Program-made: the position numbers and the translations under genes
NCBI GenBank assembly: GCA_023263735.1
Contig: JALQUQ010000185.1
Location: forward strand, 1-5,539
Reading direction: 5' to 3'
DNA from: Paracoccaceae bacterium
GTDB lineage: Bacteria > Pseudomonadota > Alphaproteobacteria > Rhodobacterales > Rhodobacteraceae
DNA: 5,539 bases
The notes under the pieces: generated by a model
Databases searched by the model: none
The model's input: only the letters and a program-made list of their open reading frames with translations
Told to the model about the DNA's origin: nothing
Shown here: positions 4,838 through 5,539 of the stretch, piece after piece
Layout of the letters: every line of letters begins with the position of its first letter
Numbering within the stretch: position 1 is the first letter of the stretch

Positions 4838-5476
4838 ATGTCGGATCTGAATGCCATTTCTCCTAAGGGCCTGCGCACGGCCGTGATCGGGCTGGGGCGG
4901 ATGGGGCTGCGCCATGTGCAGGCCGCCCAAAGCCTGGGAATGGCGGTCATCGGCGGGGCGGACCCCTCGTCTGAGGCCCGCGCCGCGCTGATGCGCGATC
5001 ATGGCGTGGCGGCAGAGGCCTGTTTCGCCGATGGCGCCGCGATGCTGGCCGCGCTGAAGCCCGAAGCTTTGGTCATCGCGACCACCGCCCCCGCCCATGC
5101 CGAACTGGTGCTGGCCGCCGTTCAGGCGGGCGTGCGCCATATCCTGTGCGAAAAGCCGATGGCGCGGTCCTTGGCCGAGGCAGAGGCGATGATCGCCGCC
5201 TGCACCGCCGCGGGCGTGCGGCTGGCCGTCAACCATCAGATGCGGTTCATGGAGCAATATACCGAGGTGAAAGCCCTGACCGGGTCCGAGGCGATGGGCC
5301 CCCTCGCCTCGGTCACCGTGGCCGCGTCGAATTTCGGGCTGGCCATGAATGCGAGCCATTATTTCGAGATGTTTCGCTATATGACGGGCGAGGATGTGGC
5401 CGAGATCTCCGCCTGGTTCGAGGCTAACAGCCTGCCCATATTTGCTGCAATTACCCGACAATTGCAGATCGGATAG
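4838..5476 (+). CDS. Gfo/Idh/MocA family oxidoreductase, 3'-truncated (probably disrupted)
   Basis: These enzymes use NAD(P) to oxidise or reduce sugars and sugar nucleotides. The 212-residue product has the Rossmann loop AVIGLGRMGLRHVQA (15-29), ADP at 41-43 ending the second strand, ATTAPAHAEL (81-90), the family's CEKPMA (104-109) with K106 in the usual catalytic position, NHQMRF (132-137), and the start of the C-terminal domain (GPLASVTVAASNFG; H174 in NASHYFEMF; MTGEDVAEISAWFE, 182-195). After residue 195-196 family similarity stops, and 16 unrelated residues (NSLPIFAAITRQLQIG) lead to a stop. Members normally have 330-370 residues, so most of the substrate-binding beta-sheet domain is missing. 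The start at 4838 is supported by AAAGGGG at 4826-4832; an upstream in-frame extension lacks family similarity. In a polysaccharide locus the intact gene could have made a nucleotide-sugar precursor, but the substrate is unknown. The product is probably inactive. Confidence 0.85.
   Translation: MSDLNAISPKGLRTAVIGLGRMGLRHVQAAQSLGMAVIGGADPSSEARAALMRDHGVAAEACFADGAAMLAALKPEALVIATTAPAHAELVLAAVQAGVRHILCEKPMARSLAEAEAMIAACTAAGVRLAVNHQMRFMEQYTEVKALTGSEAMGPLASVTVAASNFGLAMNASHYFEMFRYMTGEDVAEISAWFEANSLPIFAAITRQLQIG
5445..5467. repeat. Perfect 8-base inverted repeat after the gene breakpoint
   Basis: CTGCAATT (5445-5452) and AATTGCAG (5460-5467) pair around a 7-base loop. It overlaps the stop of the minus-strand reading frame at 5451-5453 and lies about 20 bases inside the breakpoint. 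It could be a terminator-like hairpin or a structured element end; there is no clear T-run on either side. Confidence 0.4.
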
Positions 5477-5539
5477 CGGCCAAATCATCTTCGTCGCACC
5501 TTATCCCACGCGCCCGAAACTGCCGGATGCGCAAGCCCA
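5451..5539 (-). CDS. C-terminal end of an unidentified protein (partial)
   Basis: On the minus strand a frame enters from the window edge, runs for 28 full codons and ends with TAA at 5453-5451. It reads GLRIRQFRARGIRCDED, then DLAAIRSAIVG, a plausible charged helical C-terminus. It is short and I do not recognise it. If the breakpoint near 5424 is an element end, this would be the tail of its gene, perhaps a transposase, but no catalytic residues are visible. It could also be a chance open frame. Confidence 0.25.
   Translation of the reverse strand, partial: GLRIRQFRARGIRCDEDDLAAIRSAIVG

Larger units (their letters stand above)
5424..5539. mobile_element. Possible edge of an inserted or rearranged segment (partial)
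   Basis: At about 5424 the oxidoreductase reading frame loses family similarity and the sequence becomes more AT-rich (for example CCCATATTTGCTGCAATTA). A perfect inverted repeat and the end of a minus-strand reading frame follow. This is what the end of an insertion sequence or a recombination junction would look like, but only one side is present, so neither terminal repeats nor a target duplication can be shown. Confidence 0.3.

Noticed and set aside
4817..5488. Minus-strand frame (223 codons) opposite the oxidoreductase
   Set aside because: His/Gly-rich antisense shadow; the plus strand encodes a recognised NAD-binding domain.
1..5539. tRNA, rRNA or CRISPR array
   Set aside because: No cloverleaf-like segment, no rRNA-like stretch and no regularly spaced direct repeats were seen; coding genes fill nearly the whole window.

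Overview
The window is GC-rich DNA whose coding bias (strong G/C at third positions), gene families and gene order point to an alphaproteobacterium of the Rhodobacter group (Rhodobacteraceae). It looks like part of a chromosomal capsule or surface-polysaccharide locus that also carries two genes for the head spike of a gene transfer agent (GTA).

Layout, left to right. (1) Positions 1-978: a family 2 glycosyltransferase whose first beta-strand is missing from its frame; the first ~90 bases are coding in another frame, so the 5' end appears rearranged or frameshifted. (2) 979-1088: a short intergenic region with three palindromes. (3) 1089-2491: a two-gene unit with a 4-base ATGA overlap. The first gene is a small spike base protein of the RCAP_Rcc01079 (GhsA) family and the second a head spike fiber protein of GhsB type. 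(4) 2482-3318, minus strand: a WecG/TagA/CpsF glycosyltransferase whose end overlaps the end of the spike fiber gene by 10 bases. (5) 3319-3518: a divergent regulatory region with a perfect 14-base palindrome and other dyads. (6) 3519-3824: a small lipoprotein with an SH3-like domain. (7) 3844-4686, minus strand: an unnamed protein with features of the DUF115/GT42 Rossmann-like sugar-transfer families. (8) 4838-5476: the NAD-binding half of a Gfo/Idh/MocA oxidoreductase that loses family similarity near 5423 and ends early. (9) From about 5424 to the window end: a sequence of different character with a perfect 8-base inverted repeat and the tail of a minus-strand reading frame, possibly the edge of an inserted element.

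How the genes fit together (established knowledge plus inference). In Rhodobacter capsulatus the GTA head spikes GhsA/GhsB, encoded away from the main GTA structural cluster, are needed for particle binding to the recipient's polysaccharide capsule, and capsule genes lie next to them. Here homologues of both spike genes sit between glycosyltransferase genes, so the binder of a glycan and likely makers of that glycan are tightly linked. The most interesting points are this linkage, the overlapping gene ends at 2482-2491, and the two disrupted genes at the window's ends, which suggest that the polysaccharide locus is being remodelled.
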